The notes beneath the pieces are model-generated. The model was given only the letters and a program-made list of their open reading frames with translations. It searched no databases and had not been told where the DNA came from. Shown here piece after piece: positions 43,386-53,230 of a DNA stretch of 64,000 nucleotides. How positions within the stretch are numbered: position 1 is the first letter of the stretch; every line of letters starts with the position of its first letter. This stretch comes from an uncultured bacterium. GTDB lineage: Bacteria > Planctomycetota > UBA1135 > GCA-002686595. The DNA lies in NCBI GenBank assembly GCA_937905825.1, contig CALCXM010000082.1:62001-126000 (forward strand). The letters are read 5' to 3'. The position numbers and the translations under genes were made by a program.

Positions 43386-45458
43386 TTAGAACGCGACGCC
43401 TAAGCTGAACTGCAGGACCCAGTCCTGTTCGCCCTCGTGCCGGTCCGGGTTGATTCCCCAGTCCAAGCGCAGGGGGCCGATCGGCAGGAGCCAGCGCAAA
43501 CCCGGGCCGACTCCGTAGCGCATGCCCTTGAAGTCCAGAGCGTCCCCGTGATCGAGGCTGACGTTGCCCGCGTCCGCGAAGAGCGCTGCGCTGAAGCTGC
43601 CGAAGAGCTCGCGACGGTACTCCAAGGACAGCACGCTGAAGGCCTCGCCGCCCACCTGCTTTCCGTTCACGTCTACGGGACCCAACTCATCCTCGCGGAA
43701 GGAACGCACCGAGTTCTGCCCGCCGTTGAAGAAGCGTTCCTGCAGAGGGATCGCCTCGGTGCCTTGCATGGGGAAGATCACACCCCCGCGAGCGCCGAAG
43801 GCCACTTGACTGGACTCGTCTAGGGGGAAGTAGTGTGCTGCGCGCCCTTCGAAGCGTAGGAAGGACAATTCGGAGGCCAAGATGTCCGACGCGTACTCCG
43901 TGCGCAAACGCAACCAGCTGCCCTGCTTGGGCAGAAAGAAGCTGTCGCGTGTGTCGAAGATGTTCGTCAGGTACAGGGCGGAGATTTCGGCATTCTCGAA
44001 GACGTCCTTGTTGAATCCAGGGACGAAGACCTCCACGTTGTTGGCCTCAGAGACACGGATCTCGTGGCCGTAGACTTGCCGGTAGTTCCGCGTGATCTGG
44101 TGGGTCAGGCTTGCACCCGTGCCGTACTCAACGCTTTCGAACGAAACGTTCTTGCGCTGCTCCACGAACATCGTCAGACCCAGCACGTGGTTGCGGTCGA
44201 TGGTGTAGGGGTCCGTGAAGAAGATCTTGGCTCCACGCGCCTTCTCTGCCAGTTTCCCCTGCAAGGAAAGGCTGCGCCCCGTTCCCGCCAGGTTTGCTTG
44301 CGTCACGCCGAGCAACAGTCGCGCTCGTTCAAAGGACCCATAACCCAGTTCGACGGACGTGCTGAGGCTCGAGGCTTCTTCCACGTTCACCTCGATGTTG
44401 CGTTCATCGCCGGTTCCAACCAGGTCGATCTTGACTGTGTTGAAGAGGCCCGTGGCGTACAGGTTGCGAAAGGAGCGCTGTTCCGCTTCCCGCGAGTAGG
44501 TGGTCCCAGGGAGCAGTTCCAACTGAGAGTAGATGAATGCTGTGCGCGTGGCTTGGTTGCCTTTCACCTGCACGAGTCCAATGGTAACCAGGGGGCCAGG
44601 AACCGGCCGCAGCACAATTTCCACCTGACCGGTCTCGCTGTGGATGGATTCGCTGGCTTGACACTGAGCGTCCGCGTATCCCATGTCCGCAAGTTGGCTA
44701 GCGCAGGCCGCGCGAATCTGGTGGGTGATGCGCGGGAAGTAACGCTTTCCAATGTAGCGATCGAGCACCTTTTGCATGGACACTCCAGCGATGGCAGCGT
44801 CCCCACCGATTTGAATGCTACTCACCACATGCGGCAGTCCTTCGTCGATGGTGTAGGTCAGTTGCGCGTCCCGATTCTCATTGGAAAATTGAACCGTGGG
44901 ACCCTCGATGCGCACATCGATGTAGCCTTCCTGGTAGTACAGGCTCTCGATCGAACCCGTTGCGGATTCCGTTGCACCTTTGACGTAGTAGAGCTTTCCC
45001 AAACCGAAGGCCAGGGTGCTGGGTCCGGAGAGGTGCTTGGCTAGTTCCTCTTGGCTGAAGCGCTCGGCCCCTTGAAAGGAAACCTTGGTGATGGTCGTGC
45101 GCGTTCCTTCCGTTACTTCGAAGCGAATTTTCGGTCGTCCTTGCTTGCCCTGCTCGACGCGGTAGTTGACCGTTGCCCGCGGAAAGCCCATGCGATGGTA
45201 GTGGACTTCCAGGCTGTAGGCTGCGTCGTCGGCGGAAGTGGTTCGGAAGCCACGGGCTTCATACTCTTTGAGATCCTGGGCAATTGCTTTTTGCAGAATC
45301 CCTGCTGGAAAGCTGCGGTTGCCCGTGAAGGAGACCTGGTACGCGCTGGAGCTCTCGAGCAGTTGCGTCTTGAGCCCAATCGCATGATCGCGGGCTTGGC
45401 AACTACCCAGCAGGCCTAGGCACAGGGCCCCGAGCATAAGGAGGATTTTGGAATTCAT
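43386..45458 (-). CDS. tamA: TamA-type Omp85 outer-membrane assembly protein
   Basis: A 690-residue outer-membrane protein that helps insert proteins or move lipids with TamB. The signal peptide ends in LGSC, so it may also be lipid-modified. The N-terminal half contains about four to five POTRA repeats (for example AYQVSFTGNRSFPAGIL and TITKVSFQGAERFSQEEL). The C-terminal half is a 16-strand barrel with the family's late FNGGQNSVRSF and PLRLDWGINP segments, ending in LGVAF. It is called tamA and not bamA because it overlaps a TamB-type gene by four bases (ATGA). Confidence 0.9.
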   Translation of the reverse strand: MNSKILLMLGALCLGLLGSCQARDHAIGLKTQLLESSSAYQVSFTGNRSFPAGILQKAIAQDLKEYEARGFRTTSADDAAYSLEVHYHRMGFPRATVNYRVEQGKQGRPKIRFEVTEGTRTTITKVSFQGAERFSQEELAKHLSGPSTLAFGLGKLYYVKGATESATGSIESLYYQEGYIDVRIEGPTVQFSNENRDAQLTYTIDEGLPHVVSSIQIGGDAAIAGVSMQKVLDRYIGKRYFPRITHQIRAACASQLADMGYADAQCQASESIHSETGQVEIVLRPVPGPLVTIGLVQVKGNQATRTAFIYSQLELLPGTTYSREAEQRSFRNLYATGLFNTVKIDLVGTGDERNIEVNVEEASSLSTSVELGYGSFERARLLLGVTQANLAGTGRSLSLQGKLAEKARGAKIFFTDPYTIDRNHVLGLTMFVEQRKNVSFESVEYGTGASLTHQITRNYRQVYGHEIRVSEANNVEVFVPGFNKDVFENAEISALYLTNIFDTRDSFFLPKQGSWLRLRTEYASDILASELSFLRFEGRAAHYFPLDESSQVAFGARGGVIFPMQGTEAIPLQERFFNGGQNSVRSFREDELGPVDVNGKQVGGEAFSVLSLEYRRELFGSFSAALFADAGNVSLDHGDALDFKGMRYGVGPGLRWLLPIGPLRLDWGINPDRHEGEQDWVLQFSLGVAF

Positions 45459-48400
45459 CGGCGAAAGCGGAAGACCCAGCGCAGGCCGTAGTTGTAGTCC
45501 TCGTACTTGTCTCGCTCGGCCACCAGGTAGGTGTGACGAGCATTGCGCGTGGCCGCCGGCTTGCCCATGCGGTCCGTGATGCGCACGGAGACTTCAAAGC
45601 TCTCACTGCCGTTCTTGCTGACATCTTGGCCGATGGCAAAATCGAGGCGCTCCGCCACGGAGTCTTCGTTCAAAGGTCCGTCCTCGGAGAACCAACGGGC
45701 CAGCGCATCGCGGGCCAAGTAGAGCGCGACCGTGTTGGCGGTGGAGAGCAAGTTCGCGCGGTTGGGGTCCTCAGGCAGGCGCCCGGTGACCAGCAGCAGG
45801 AAGAGGTCCTCCTGGCTGAGCGGTGGGGTGGAACTGAGCAAGAGTTCCGGATCATCGTAGGCGCCAGAGATGTCTGCGCGAATGTCATACCCCAGTTGGC
45901 GCGTCTTGCCCTGAATGTCGAGCTGTGGCACGAAGGGGTTGTCTTCGAGGAAGCGCAAGGTGCCGCCCGTGATGTCCATTTGTGCTACGGGCAAGTTGAG
46001 GCGCGTGGGCTCCATGAAGACCGTGCCTTTCAAGATGGGGAGCAAGCCCGTGCCACCTAGATGCAGGGCCGGACGAATGCTGCCATTCAAAATCGAGTTG
46101 TGGATGCCGAAGGAATCGAGAGCCGTTAGCTCGATGTCAAACGCCATGTCACGCAGTGGCGGTTCACGGAAGGTGAACAGCTGGAAGCCCTGAGCGCTAC
46201 TGCTCTGAGGCCCAGAGCGCATGTTTAAGAAGTCGAGTTGCGGGGAGTAGTTGCCCGTGGTGAGTTCCAGCTTGCCCTGAATCTTCAGTTCGCGAACATC
46301 TCCATGGACCCGCAGCGCCGTGTTGGCACGCACCCTCGCGTCCGGGTTGCGCAGTAGCAGCAGGTCTTCCCCTTCGAGCTTGAGGTTGACCGTGGGGGAG
46401 TCTTCGGAAAACAAGACCTCGCCGACGATGGTGAAGGGCGCAGCGCCCAAGGTGCCACGCACCTCGCGCACGACGATGCGTTCGCGCTCGAGTTGGAGCT
46501 CGGCCCCCAAGGCTTCGATCGGGGGCAATCCTCCGCCTGGCCGAACGCGACCATCCGCCAGGTTCAAGCGGCCGTTCATCTGCGGGGAGCTCAATGGGCC
46601 ACTTAGGTGCAAGTCGCCCGTTAGCTTGCCCTCGCGCAAGATCTCGAAGGATTCGGAGAGTCCGTTCAACAGCGGGCGCAACTTCTCCACGTCCAGGCTG
46701 GCGACTTCCAGATGGGACTGCACCTCGCTCGCGGCCAGGGCCTCGTCAAAGGAGTCGATCCAGTGCGGGATGTTCTGGGGCAGGTTGGAGGTGAGTTGAA
46801 TGCTCGCGTCGATCCACTTGCCGAACTGCAGGGAAGCGTTCTCCAAGGTGAGGCCGTCCGCCAAGCGCAGTTGGCCCTGGATTTGCCCGCTGGACAAAAC
46901 CTCCGGATGCCAACCTGGGGCGAGTCGTAGATCCTTGCCGAGCACGTCGATGCTGCCGGTCAGTGCTCGCCAAGTTCCCGCGAAATTGCCTCCCAAGTTG
47001 AGCACCCCGCTGGCGCCCTCTTGCAACAACCCCAGGGGCAAGTGGGCTTCGAGATTGATGGCCAAGGGCTGCTCCCCGAAGACCACGGGCTGTGAGAACT
47101 CGATCGGACAGGCCCCGTTGAGCCCGAGCAGTACTTGTTCCCCTTGCAGCGCCTCGAAGGAACGGATGCGCAGGTGTCCTTCCTTGTGGACGAGGCTCCA
47201 ACGCATGTCGATGGGCTTGGGCCACTGGCTCGGGACCCAACCCGAAACCTGGCCCTCCGAGCGGAACTCCAAGAGCCCCGCGCGACGCAACACGTTCAAT
47301 CGCATGTCGGCCCCGGCCATGGCGAGGGGTGTTCCTTCCTGCAGGGTGTTCAGCAGATTCGGGTTGAGCCGGGTAGCGTCCAAGCTCACTTCAAAGTCGT
47401 CCCCAGCCCAGTTGCCCTGGCACTCCAAACGTCCGCCGTTGCCTTCGAGAACCAAGGGCTCCAAGGAACCCTGCTCTGTACTGATGCGAAGCACCGTGGG
47501 GCTCTGCATGGCCAACTGTTCGTTTTGGCGTTCGAGCACGAGTTCAAGGACTTGAACCAGCGTGTCCTCCCCGGGCGTGATGCGCAGTCGGCCGTCCACT
47601 TGACCTTGGGGGGAAATCAGACGCAAGCGCGAGACCTCGATGTCCGCGCCCGGATGTGCTGTCTTGATCTCGAGCTCGAGCTCGCCCAAGAATATGCCTT
47701 CCAACTGAACCTTCGTTCCGGCCAGGTCGAGCGCGCCTCCCAACTCCGGATAGGTGCCTTCCAAACGCAGGTTCCCCTCGAGGGAACCGGACCAGTCGCT
47801 CCGTCCGAAGAGCTCTCCAATCGAGGCCAAGTCTTGCATGCGGCCTAGGCCAGCCGCTTGAATCTGAATCTGATTCTGGGGGCCCAATTCAATGCGACCG
47901 TTGCTAAGACGGACGTTGCCTGCGGCGCTCTCGAGACCGAGTTCTTGCACGCTCAAGATTCGGCCTTCCAAAACAGCGTCGATGGCGATGCGGTGCTCGA
48001 CGAGTTGTCGGGACTTGGCTTCTGGAGACCCGAAGGCTTGCAACAAGGGTGTCGAGTCTGCCACCACGATGGCCAACTTGGCGCGAGCCGTGTCGAGCCA
48101 GTGCTCTGGATCGAAGTTGTCGATGGGGAAGGCGGCCTCTTCGATCAGCGCATGGTTGCCATGGGTCCCGCGAATGTCGAGTCGAGGGACCTGTGCGCGA
48201 CCTCCCTTGACGAGCAAGGAACCGTCGGCGCTCGGGATTTCCAAGCCCTGAATGCTCAAATTCTCAGCGTGGAATTGAACCTTCCCGTCGAGCAGCTCGG
48301 GACGCTTCCAGTCCAGTTGTCCGAGGCTCTCCAGGCTCAAGCTCCCGCGCAACTCCACGCCGAGGTCCATGGGCAGGCGAGCCTGCAAGGCAGCCAGATC

Positions 48401-49213
48401 CAATTCGGTCCATTTGGCCTGCCAGCGAATGCCCTGCTCGTTCAGTTGAGCTTCCACGACTTGGGCCTGCGCACCGATGGGCAGGGCCGCCTGCAAGGCG
48501 ATGTTCCCCAGGTAGGCCTTGGAGAGGTCGATCTTCGTGTCTTGCAGCAGCAGGTCTCCATCGACCTCGACGCGCAGGTTTGTGAGGCTGGCTGATTGCC
48601 ATTGGGCCGTGGCTGCGATGTTGCGTTCTGCGGATCGCGCTCGCAAATCGATGGCGCCCTCCTCAACGGCAAGTCGCGTGAGTTCATGTTGGGCGGTCTC
48701 GATCTCCCCTTTGACTTGGACCACGACGTCGCTTACCTCGACTTGAGGCAAGCTGTCGAAGCCGGCCATCCAATTGGTCGGAGCGCTGGCTTTGGCGGTT
48801 TGTGGTTCGGGCTCGAGTCCCGTATCCAGTTCGAGGCGGATCCCTGCGGCCTGGATCGAACGGAGGTCTTGCAGCTGGCCGAGCAAGGCGCGCCAGCCGA
48901 AGGTGGCCGAGAAATGCTGCACATCCAAGCGCCGCAGGGCACCCCGCGACAACTTGCTTTCTAAGTGCAAGCCGTGGATCTCGATGCCGCCCAAGTCACA
49001 GCGAGCGACCTGCTGCACCTGCACCCGATAGCCGAAGTAGGGGGCCACAGGAGAGAGCAGGGACTCCACAAGCCGGGGCAACCAATAGCTGTACGTGGAG
49101 ACGCCAGCTACACAGGCGAGCAGCAGGATCCAAAGAAACCTGCGGCGCCTGTCGCTGCGTCCGGGACTGCCCTGGGGGTCCGGGGCAGAGGGCGGGGGAT
49201 TGGTGCTGGTCAC
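45455..49213 (-). CDS. tamB: TamB-type translocation and assembly protein (DUF490)
   Basis: A long AsmA/TamB-like protein of about 1252 residues that bridges the inner and outer membranes. After an N-terminal basic and Pro-rich segment there is one membrane anchor (FLWILLLACVAGVSTYSYWLP). The remainder is repetitive beta-helix-like sequence, and the final 350 residues have the DUF490 C-terminal pattern with QLDIQGKTRQLGYDIRADISG and PELLLSSTPPLSQEDLFLLL. The start is uncertain: GTG 49213 lies close to the anchor but has no clear ribosome-binding site, and in-frame starts up to 49324 are possible. Translationally coupled to tamA. Confidence 0.88.
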   Translation of the reverse strand: MTSTNPPPSAPDPQGSPGRSDRRRRFLWILLLACVAGVSTYSYWLPRLVESLLSPVAPYFGYRVQVQQVARCDLGGIEIHGLHLESKLSRGALRRLDVQHFSATFGWRALLGQLQDLRSIQAAGIRLELDTGLEPEPQTAKASAPTNWMAGFDSLPQVEVSDVVVQVKGEIETAQHELTRLAVEEGAIDLRARSAERNIAATAQWQSASLTNLRVEVDGDLLLQDTKIDLSKAYLGNIALQAALPIGAQAQVVEAQLNEQGIRWQAKWTELDLAALQARLPMDLGVELRGSLSLESLGQLDWKRPELLDGKVQFHAENLSIQGLEIPSADGSLLVKGGRAQVPRLDIRGTHGNHALIEEAAFPIDNFDPEHWLDTARAKLAIVVADSTPLLQAFGSPEAKSRQLVEHRIAIDAVLEGRILSVQELGLESAAGNVRLSNGRIELGPQNQIQIQAAGLGRMQDLASIGELFGRSDWSGSLEGNLRLEGTYPELGGALDLAGTKVQLEGIFLGELELEIKTAHPGADIEVSRLRLISPQGQVDGRLRITPGEDTLVQVLELVLERQNEQLAMQSPTVLRISTEQGSLEPLVLEGNGGRLECQGNWAGDDFEVSLDATRLNPNLLNTLQEGTPLAMAGADMRLNVLRRAGLLEFRSEGQVSGWVPSQWPKPIDMRWSLVHKEGHLRIRSFEALQGEQVLLGLNGACPIEFSQPVVFGEQPLAINLEAHLPLGLLQEGASGVLNLGGNFAGTWRALTGSIDVLGKDLRLAPGWHPEVLSSGQIQGQLRLADGLTLENASLQFGKWIDASIQLTSNLPQNIPHWIDSFDEALAASEVQSHLEVASLDVEKLRPLLNGLSESFEILREGKLTGDLHLSGPLSSPQMNGRLNLADGRVRPGGGLPPIEALGAELQLERERIVVREVRGTLGAAPFTIVGEVLFSEDSPTVNLKLEGEDLLLLRNPDARVRANTALRVHGDVRELKIQGKLELTTGNYSPQLDFLNMRSGPQSSSAQGFQLFTFREPPLRDMAFDIELTALDSFGIHNSILNGSIRPALHLGGTGLLPILKGTVFMEPTRLNLPVAQMDITGGTLRFLEDNPFVPQLDIQGKTRQLGYDIRADISGAYDDPELLLSSTPPLSQEDLFLLLVTGRLPEDPNRANLLSTANTVALYLARDALARWFSEDGPLNEDSVAERLDFAIGQDVSKNGSESFEVSVRITDRMGKPAATRNARHTYLVAERDKYEDYNYGLRWVFRFRR

Positions 49214-49528
49214 GGGGAGGGGCGAGCAGTGTAACGGGCCCACGCCCGCAGACTTGCCACTGGAATTGTGAACAGTGCGCAGCAGTAGGAAATCACTTGG
49301 AGCGTCTGCGGCTTCTTCGCCCACGCTTTTCTGTTCTGCAAGCCTGGGCCTTCCGTCTCTCTTGCTGCTGGAAGCCTCAAGCGAGACGATGCATGCAGTC
49401 GCGCTCGAAACACAGGGACTCCTTCAAAGTTCCGCCAGGGGACGGGAACAGGCCAAGAGCGGCCTTTGGCGAAGTCTGTTGTGTGTCAGGGGGAATCGTC
49501 GAGCTCAGGGCCCCTGCAGAGAAATGCA
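49214..49528. other. 315-base region upstream of tamB
   Basis: No gene is supported between the GH20-like gene (ending at 49529, minus strand) and tamB. The tamB promoter and possibly part of its N-terminus would lie here. A 10-bp inverted repeat with one mismatch (49355-49364 with 49378-49387) is the only structural feature seen; it might end transcription of the upstream gene. Confidence 0.35.
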
Positions 49529-51454
49529 TCACTGCTCTTCCAGGGAATTCAACCACTGCAGGGAGGCTTCCAAACCACCCTGGCGGTAGCGTTCCGGCCA
49601 AAGGGCAGCGTGAGTTTCACGTAAGCGCGCTTGGGCCGCTCGATGGGCGTCGCGTTGCGCTTCGGGAAGCTTGCGCCAATCCCCATCGGGGCTGGCTTGC
49701 AAGCGATCCCGGAGAAAGCGCGTGGCGAGCAACAGAGCGTCCCGGGCAAAGATCAGTTCGCTGCGCACCAAGTCGTCGGGGGCGTCGTCCGTGTCCCTCT
49801 CTTGTTCGGAGCTGAGTATCTGATTCAACGACTGCTCGACCTTGTCCAAGACCTCGACCGGGAAGCGCGCCACCCGCGGATTCGGGAGCGCTTCCTCCGG
49901 GAACGCGAGCGCAAAGAAAAGTCCCGTACCGTTCTCGCAGGGATCTTCCATCCAATCGGCGACGGCCCCGAGCTGCAAGAGCACCGACCCGACCGCAACA
50001 GGCGACTCCCGGAAGGCCCATTGATTGAGCCAATCGCCCACGTCCTTGGGATTCCGCCCCTCAGCGGCCTGCGGATTCCAAGCGCAGGCGGCTCCGTAGA
50101 CCCAACCGAAGAAGCTGATGGGCCAGGGCTGCAAATGACCGCGGTCGCCCCAGTCGCAAATCAACAAACCCTCAGCACCTTGGGCTAGGGCACAGCGCGC
50201 GGCTTCCCGCAGGTTGCCGAAGGCGTTGGTGGTGCGGCCGCCAAAGTTGTTCCACGAACTCGTCCCCGGGCAGACTTGAAAGGGCAGGCCGCTGGCACTG
50301 AGCTTTGCCAGTTGCTCTTGAAATGGGTGAGTGGCTTCATAGCCCCAAATCATGGCGGTGGCGTCTTTGGGTAGCTCCTCCAGAATTTCAGGGTGCTCGA
50401 GCACGATGTCGCCCCAATACATCATGCGCTTGCCGCGCTCGGCGAGCAGCCCGTGCACATCATTCAAGAACTTCAAGTAGACCTTGGACTTGCCTTCCTG
50501 TTCGCAGCGTTCGCGGGACGCTCCCAAACCCAAGTCAAAGGTCTCGTCCAATCCGACGTTGACTTGATCGGCATGGAAGCTCGGCAACAGCCCGTCGTAG
50601 AGGCCCCCCAAAAAATCGAGGGAGCGTGGATCCCCGGGGTTCAAACTGAAGGGTTCCTTGTTCTTGCTGAAGGGATGCTGCACGCCTTCCGGCACCTCCG
50701 CCAGTTGATTCCAAGGGCTGTGGCGTAGCCACGGGTGCATGTGCCCAAAGCTCTGCTGGTTCGGCACCAGGGTCACGTGGAACTTCTCCGCGTGCTGGCT
50801 CAAGGCGCGCATCTCTCGGGGCGTGTAGGGACTGCGCCCGTCCAAAACCACTTTCGCATCGGCGAAGGCGAAGTCCGCTTCCATGTAGAGTTGCAGGCGG
50901 TTGAACTTCCAGCGGGCGAGTTGTTCGACGAAGGCCTTCAGCACCTTGAGCTTCGGGCGCTTGTCCCTGGCCACGTCGAGCATCGCTCCCCGTTCAGGAA
51001 AGTTCGGATGGTCTTCGATCAGGACACCCGGGACACTGGCACCGGGGCGGCGCTCCGGGGTCAATTCCAACCATTGAGCTAGGCTCGCCAAGCCGTGTTG
51101 CATACCGGCCGTGTCCTTCGCGCCCAAGACGACTCCGTTGACCGCGATGCGCAAGCGATAGCCTTCGGGGGGCAGGCCCTGCTCTTCACGGATGATGAGG
51201 CCAGCTTGGATTCCGCTGCGAAAGCTCAGGCGAGCGCCGAAAGGCTTCAGAGCCTCGTCGACCCACACGAGCCCCGGAGTCTCCGGGGAAAGCTTGCGGG
51301 CAAGAATCCCTGAAGCGCGAATCCCAATAGTTGCGGTAGTTCGCCATGGGTGCTCCAGAACCTCGAGGCTCTGGGGTGGCGGCAGAAGCAGGGACGACTT
51401 GGGATCAGAGGACGGCAAGCGGAGATGGGATGCGAGAATTAGCGGAGAGAGCAC
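49529..51454 (-). CDS. Glycoside hydrolase family 20-like beta-N-acetylhexosaminidase
   Basis: A 641-residue glycosidase. A beta/alpha N-domain (about 30-145) is followed by a TIM barrel starting at ERGAMLDVARDKRP (about 154-167). The adjacent acid pair Asp303-Glu304 in NVGLDETFDLG matches the substrate-assisted catalytic pair of GH20 enzymes that release N-acetylhexosamines. WGDIVLEHPEILEELPKDATAMIWGYE (about 345-370) fits the later barrel strands. No secretion signal is evident, so it may act in the cytoplasm on imported sugars. The start codon is GTG at 51454. It stands alone, divergent from the DUF2868 gene. Confidence 0.8.
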   Translation of the reverse strand: MLSPLILASHLRLPSSDPKSSLLLPPPQSLEVLEHPWRTTATIGIRASGILARKLSPETPGLVWVDEALKPFGARLSFRSGIQAGLIIREEQGLPPEGYRLRIAVNGVVLGAKDTAGMQHGLASLAQWLELTPERRPGASVPGVLIEDHPNFPERGAMLDVARDKRPKLKVLKAFVEQLARWKFNRLQLYMEADFAFADAKVVLDGRSPYTPREMRALSQHAEKFHVTLVPNQQSFGHMHPWLRHSPWNQLAEVPEGVQHPFSKNKEPFSLNPGDPRSLDFLGGLYDGLLPSFHADQVNVGLDETFDLGLGASRERCEQEGKSKVYLKFLNDVHGLLAERGKRMMYWGDIVLEHPEILEELPKDATAMIWGYEATHPFQEQLAKLSASGLPFQVCPGTSSWNNFGGRTTNAFGNLREAARCALAQGAEGLLICDWGDRGHLQPWPISFFGWVYGAACAWNPQAAEGRNPKDVGDWLNQWAFRESPVAVGSVLLQLGAVADWMEDPCENGTGLFFALAFPEEALPNPRVARFPVEVLDKVEQSLNQILSSEQERDTDDAPDDLVRSELIFARDALLLATRFLRDRLQASPDGDWRKLPEAQRDAHRAAQARLRETHAALWPERYRQGGLEASLQWLNSLEEQ

Positions 51455-51664
51455 ATGATGTTGAGCAACCGGGCGCCGGAAGTCGATCCTGTTCCGGAAT
51501 CAGAACGGCGCCTCGAGCCCATTTGGACCCTTTCCAGCATTCCGGTGCCTCTAGATTCCTGATTCCGGTCACCGTCTCCCGAGAAAGACTGCATCCCAGC
51601 AGAAATTCGGGGCGCTGAGGTCGGCGAGCCGACCCTTGGACCCCATAATTCGCCGCTCTACTCC

Positions 51665-53230
51665 ATGGCCCGCTTCAAAGAACAAGATCTAAAGGACGTG
51701 CTCTTCGCTCGGGCCTTTGAGCCTGATCGGGACGCGCGCATTGGCTTGAGTGTGGCCGACGCGGAGCGCGCCAACCAGGAGGCTCGGGCGGAGCTGGCCC
51801 GTGAAGGCGGGGAAGCGGACGAGCTCGGATTCTTGATTCGCCGCTCGCGAATCCTGCGCCGTCGTTTTGAAGAGAGTCAAGAGCGGCTCGCCGCTTGGCG
51901 CGCAGCGGCCACTTGGAAGGGCCCGCCCACTTGGGTGGTGCTCGTGATCTCCTTCGTGATCGGACTGGGTGTGGATCGCCTGGGGCCTTCCGGGAACATC
52001 AACCTGCTCTCCTTTCCGATTCTTGGTCTGCTGCTTTGGAACGTGGGCATTTACCTGTTCATGGTTCTCGCACCGTTGCTTGCGCGGGGCACCGCGCAGG
52101 GAGCGGAAGGTCAAAAGAGTCGCCGGGGAACCTCGGGACCCGTCGCGTCCGCCTTGCTCTGGCTCGCTTCTCCCCTCCGTTTCTGGCGCGCTGCTGCATC
52201 CCGTGCGGATCACGGAGATTTGGCGGTCAACGCCCAACGCTATCTGCGTGACTGGTTGCGAGTGGGCGCGCCCTTGCATCTCTTGCGAGCCAAGGTCTCC
52301 ATGCACTTGGCGGCCTTCGGCGTGATGGCAGGGGCCGTGGGGGGCATGTACTTGCGCGGGCTCGTGCTGCAATACGAAGCCACCTGGGGCAGCACGTTTC
52401 TCTCCGCGGAAGCGGTGCATGGACTACTGCACTTTCTGTTCGCCCCGGTGGAAGGATTCCTAGGGGAGGACTTGCCCGACGTGGCGACCATCGATTCCCT
52501 GCGCGAGCCGCATGGTAGCGGTCCCGCCGCCCTGTGGATTCACGCTTGGGCTTTGACCGCACTGTGGCTCGTGATGATTCCTCGCTTGGCCTTGGGCTTC
52601 ATCACTCAGGTGCGCGCCGCAAGCCTGGCCCGGGGCGTGGAGCTCGATCTGGACAGCGACGCCTACTTCCTGCGCCTGCTCGCCGCGGATCGTGGTCAAG
52701 GAACCAAAGCCAATGTGCAGGCCTACAGCTACCAGCCGAACGCTAGGGCTTCCGAAGGCTTGACCACGCTCTTGCTGGACCTTTTCGGCGGGCGCACGCG
52801 GGTCGAGCGCTTGCAGCCAAAAGAATACGGGGACCTTCCGATCGTGCCCGCCGCCGCTGGACAGGACCTATGTCAAGTGGTGCTCTTCAGCTTGTCCCAG
52901 TCGGCGGAGATCGAAGTGCACGGCAAGTTCTTGCGTGAGACTCTGCGGCTCCTGCGCGAGTGCGGGGGGCGGGCGTCGCTCTTGGTGGTGCTTGACGAAG
53001 GTCCTTTCATGGATCGTCTCGGGAACGATGAGGAGGGACGCGCGCGGCTCTCGGAACGGCAACGCAGCTGGAAACGAGTGCTCAGTGATTCTGGCGTTCA
53101 AGCTCTCTCCTGCCGCTTGGATGGTTGGTCGGAGCCAGAGATTTTGGAGCGCGCCCAGAACGCGCTTCTGCCCGTGAACGGCCTTGGCAAGCCAAGTGAC
53201 TTAGACAACCGAGTGGCTGACGAGCGATGA
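51665..53230 (+). CDS. DUF2868 membrane protein
   Basis: A 521-residue inner-membrane protein with a cytoplasmic helical N-terminus (about 1-85). Hydrophobic segments lie at about 90-105, 113-138, 220-240 and 295-315, and a C-terminal soluble region (about 340-521) has an alternating strand/helix pattern (VVLFSLSQSAEIEVHGKF, RASLLVVLDEGPF). The pattern matches the DUF2868 family, usually found next to DUF3482 GTPases. The next gene overlaps it by four bases (ATGA), which is exactly this pairing. Function is unknown; the arrangement suggests a GTPase-controlled membrane process. Confidence 0.85.
   Translation: MARFKEQDLKDVLFARAFEPDRDARIGLSVADAERANQEARAELAREGGEADELGFLIRRSRILRRRFEESQERLAAWRAAATWKGPPTWVVLVISFVIGLGVDRLGPSGNINLLSFPILGLLLWNVGIYLFMVLAPLLARGTAQGAEGQKSRRGTSGPVASALLWLASPLRFWRAAASRADHGDLAVNAQRYLRDWLRVGAPLHLLRAKVSMHLAAFGVMAGAVGGMYLRGLVLQYEATWGSTFLSAEAVHGLLHFLFAPVEGFLGEDLPDVATIDSLREPHGSGPAALWIHAWALTALWLVMIPRLALGFITQVRAASLARGVELDLDSDAYFLRLLAADRGQGTKANVQAYSYQPNARASEGLTTLLLDLFGGRTRVERLQPKEYGDLPIVPAAAGQDLCQVVLFSLSQSAEIEVHGKFLRETLRLLRECGGRASLLVVLDEGPFMDRLGNDEEGRARLSERQRSWKRVLSDSGVQALSCRLDGWSEPEILERAQNALLPVNGLGKPSDLDNRVADER

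Noticed and set aside
50287-50306. Sigma-54 promoter-like TGGCAC...TTTGC sequence
   Set aside because: The spacing is one base off, and it lies inside the GH20-like gene on the antisense strand. No convincing -24/-12 promoter was found elsewhere.
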